Shown here: in pieces, positions 62,562 to 64,000 of the stretch | How positions within the stretch are numbered: the stretch's first letter is position 1 | How the letters are laid out: each line of letters opens with the position of its first letter | Source: Sphingomonadaceae bacterium | GTDB taxonomy: Bacteria; Pseudomonadota; Alphaproteobacteria; Sphingomonadales; Sphingomonadaceae | NCBI GenBank assembly: GCA_024236195.1 | Contig: JACKKZ010000004.1 | Coordinates: forward strand, 1-64,000 | DNA length: 64,000 nucleotides | Reading direction: 5' to 3' | Position numbers and translations under genes: made by a program | Notes under the pieces: model-generated | The model's input: only the letters and a program-made list of their open reading frames with translations | Told to the model about the DNA's origin: nothing | The model's database searches: none

Positions 62562-63459
62562 TTAATCCCACCCATCATCCTTCAGCGTCCGCACCCGCGG
62601 CCCGCTGTCTTCCACCACCACCTCCTCCGCCGGTGCCGGGACAAACCCCTCCGGCGGGCGGGTCAGGTCCTCCAGCGTGCGTTCGGCTTTGGGTTTGACG
62701 TAATGCGGATGCTCCGGGTCGTTCCAGGGGGAGTAGCCCTGTTCCTGGTCCTCCGCTTCGATCCGGGCGGCTTCGTCCCAGGCGGCGCGGGCGCGGGGGC
62801 TCATATTGGCGAGGCGGCGCTCGCGGATGCCTTCGAGGAAGTCGTCGAGCTGTTCGTCCATCCCGGCATATTCCTCCGCTTCTTCGCGCGCGCGTTCGGC
62901 CTCCCATTCGGCGCGCCATTCCTTGCGTTTGCGGGAGAGGAGCTGCTGGTCCACCGCGTTCAGCCCGGCGGGGCCGCTGCCGCGGGCGAAGCGGTGCGGG
63001 GCGCGGTTGCGGAGCATGAACCCCCGCCTGCGCGGGGGCAGGCATCAGCAGCCGGTCATTATAGACGCGGCGGGTGCCGATGATCTTGCCGTAAGCATAG
63101 ACGGGGACTTCGACGCCGTTGAGCGCGCGCTCCATTGCAACGTCTTCGATCCGCTCGATGCCGAGGTCGAGCGCGGCCTGCCAAGCGGCGCGGAAGCCCT
63201 CTGCGCCGGGCTGGCGGCGCAAGTAATAGGCGCTTTCCGGGGTCAGCCCCACCGCATTGGCGGCGGCGCGGACGCTGCCGTAATCGGCGAGCTTCTCGAT
63301 AAAGCCGCGCTGGCGCTCGGGCGTCCAGCCATTGTGGCGTTTGCATTTGCGTGGGACGGGGGTGAAGTCGGGCAGCTGCGTGGCGCGTTTGGGGGCAGGG
63401 TCCGGCTCGGGCGCGGCGTCAGGAGCGGGGAGGGCGGGCGTGTCGGGTGGCGTGCTCAT
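62562..63459 (-). pseudogene. Broken gene for a helix-turn-helix-like hypothetical protein
   Basis: Read leftward from ATG 63459: a proline/alanine N-terminus, then CKRHNGWTPERQRGFIEKLA and GSVRAAANAVGLTPESAYYL (a phage-terminase/HTH-like segment), then YAYGKIIGTRRVYNDRLLM. A 22 base insert (63021-63042) shifts the frame. Without it the reading continues directly into FMLRNRAPHRFARG and a long charged helix, ending TLKDDGWD at 62562. This protein type is familiar from sphingomonad genomes, with RRVYNDRLLMFMLRNR expected at this place. Product probably truncated. Confidence 0.85.
63021..63042. repeat. 22 bp palindromic insert disrupting the gene
   Basis: Core CCCCCGC-CTGC-GCGGGGG. Read on the minus strand it encodes PAPAQAG, the peptide typical of a small palindrome scattered through sphingomonad genomes. 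Length 22 is not a multiple of three, so it causes the frameshift. Its exact ends are uncertain by a base or two. Confidence 0.8.
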
Positions 63460-63526
63460 CCGCCAGTGTGGAGCAGAAAAGTGCGATGTAGGAAAGTTCC
63501 GGTGCGGGGGAGGGGCTTGCGGTGGC

Positions 63527-63943
63527 TCAGGCGCCCGCCCACAGCGCATTGAGCGCAGGGAGCAAGTGGTCGCGATGCTGCGCCGGGATGCGGGCGAGGA
63601 GGCTGGCTTCGAAGGCCTCGATCACCTCCAGCGCCTCGGCCAGCTTGGCGCGGCCTGCCCTGGTCAGCTCCAGCCCTTGCGACTTGCCGTCAATCGGGCT
63701 GCGCTCCACCCAGCCGGCATCCTCCAGCCGCTTGAGCAGGGGGACCATGTTGGCGCGCTGGATATCGAGCGCACGGCCAATCGCGCTGGCGGTGCTGAGC
63801 GGGTTCGAATCGACCAGGATCAGCACGCTGGCATCGACCTGGCGCAGCCCCAGCGGGTCGAGCCGTGCGGCCAGCTCTGCCGTGGCCGATGAGGCCGCGC
63901 GGCGCAGCGCATAACCGGGCTTGTCTCGCAGCTTCTCGTCCAT
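63527..63943 (-). CDS. MarR family transcriptional regulator
   Basis: 138 residues. The winged-helix core reads LSTASAIGRALDIQRANMVP, LLKRLEDAGWVERSPIDGKS and LELTRAGRAKLAEALEVI, flanked by dimerisation helices. Such regulators usually repress a neighbouring gene and release on a phenolic or lipophilic ligand; the target lies outside or is unclear here. ATG 63943 is chosen over an upstream in-frame start. The 57 bases to the window edge are AT-rich (TTGTTGTTGCGTATAGCAAT) and probably hold its promoter. Confidence 0.88.
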   Translation of the reverse strand: MDEKLRDKPGYALRRAASSATAELAARLDPLGLRQVDASVLILVDSNPLSTASAIGRALDIQRANMVPLLKRLEDAGWVERSPIDGKSQGLELTRAGRAKLAEALEVIEAFEASLLARIPAQHRDHLLPALNALWAGA

Positions 63944-64000
63944 GGCCACAGGATAGCGTTTGTTGTTGCGTATAGCAATCAGCATTGTTATGACTCATAA

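Noticed and set aside
62575..63549. Long fusion-like frame covering the broken gene
   Set aside because: Its second half (after MPAPAQAG) is out of frame, Arg/Pro-rich nonsense. The conserved sequence continues in the other frame after the 22 bp insert.

Overview
The window is dense, GC-rich bacterial DNA with short gaps, many 1-4 base start/stop overlaps and frequent GTG/TTG starts. The gene content points to an alphaproteobacterium of the order Sphingomonadales, probably an Erythrobacter-like member. The evidence is a complete XrtA (exosortase A)/PEP-CTERM polysaccharide locus in sphingomonad order, an ETF-ubiquinone oxidoreductase, and a LexA-type GAAC-N7-GAAC direct repeat. The taxonomic call is inference from gene content. 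I saw no rRNA, tRNA or CRISPR array.

Layout. 1-1.7 kb: tail of an acyl-CoA ligase, an SDR and a DUF1330 protein (a probable catabolic operon). 1.7-16 kb: housekeeping genes. These are a YbjN-like secreted protein, a radical SAM protein preceded by a candidate SOS box, an operon of a UDG-like protein, a lytic transglycosylase and moaB, then ETF-QO, an AT-richer orphan gene, ispE with an N-formylglutamate amidohydrolase, and ilvD-lipoprotein-nnrE/D-rRNA methyltransferase. 16-34.6 kb: the XrtA locus. It starts with a leftward arm (FemAB-like protein, ACP, two hydrolases), followed by a rightward arm (acyl-CoA ligase, PLP decarboxylase, export lipoprotein, chain-length protein, tyrosine autokinase, outer-membrane barrel, ATPase, deacetylase, FemAB, glycosyltransferase, XrtA-EpsI fusion, amidotransferase). 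34.7 kb: an RpfF-like DSF synthase homologue. 35.7-42.6 kb: zapE-thioesterase, sdhB, several SDRs, and a cupin-SDR-SDR operon divergent from an AraC regulator. 42.6-50.9 kb: a divergent Mur-ligase/LD-carboxypeptidase pair, fabD and fabG separated by a repeat-bounded GxxExxY gene, dnaN and a ferredoxin-reductase-like gene. 50.9-58 kb: two tandem PAS-GGDEF-EAL-PilZ proteins, then lepA. 58-64 kb: an accessory island with a decayed CcdA antitoxin, a restriction-modification module and an IS3 insertion, then a gene broken by a small palindrome and a MarR regulator.

The most interesting part is the restriction-modification island (58.5-62.3 kb). A Dcm/EcoRII-like cytosine methyltransferase abuts a vsr mismatch-repair endonuclease. 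They converge on a protein that joins an EcoRII-N-like DNA-recognition domain to an HNH nuclease domain, whereas EcoRII itself carries a PD-(D/E)XK nuclease. A 1321 bp IS3-family element with 27 bp ends and a TAG duplication has split vsr in two; removing it restores one 141-residue frame.

A second theme is a family of intergenic elements built from tandem ~8 bp purine/GC units arranged as long inverted repeats (3.4, 10.7, 15.9, 45.9 and 58.1 kb). One copy encloses a GxxExxY (PD-(D/E)XK-like) gene almost exactly between its 29 bp arms. This suggests that the empty copies are related, non-coding members of the same element.
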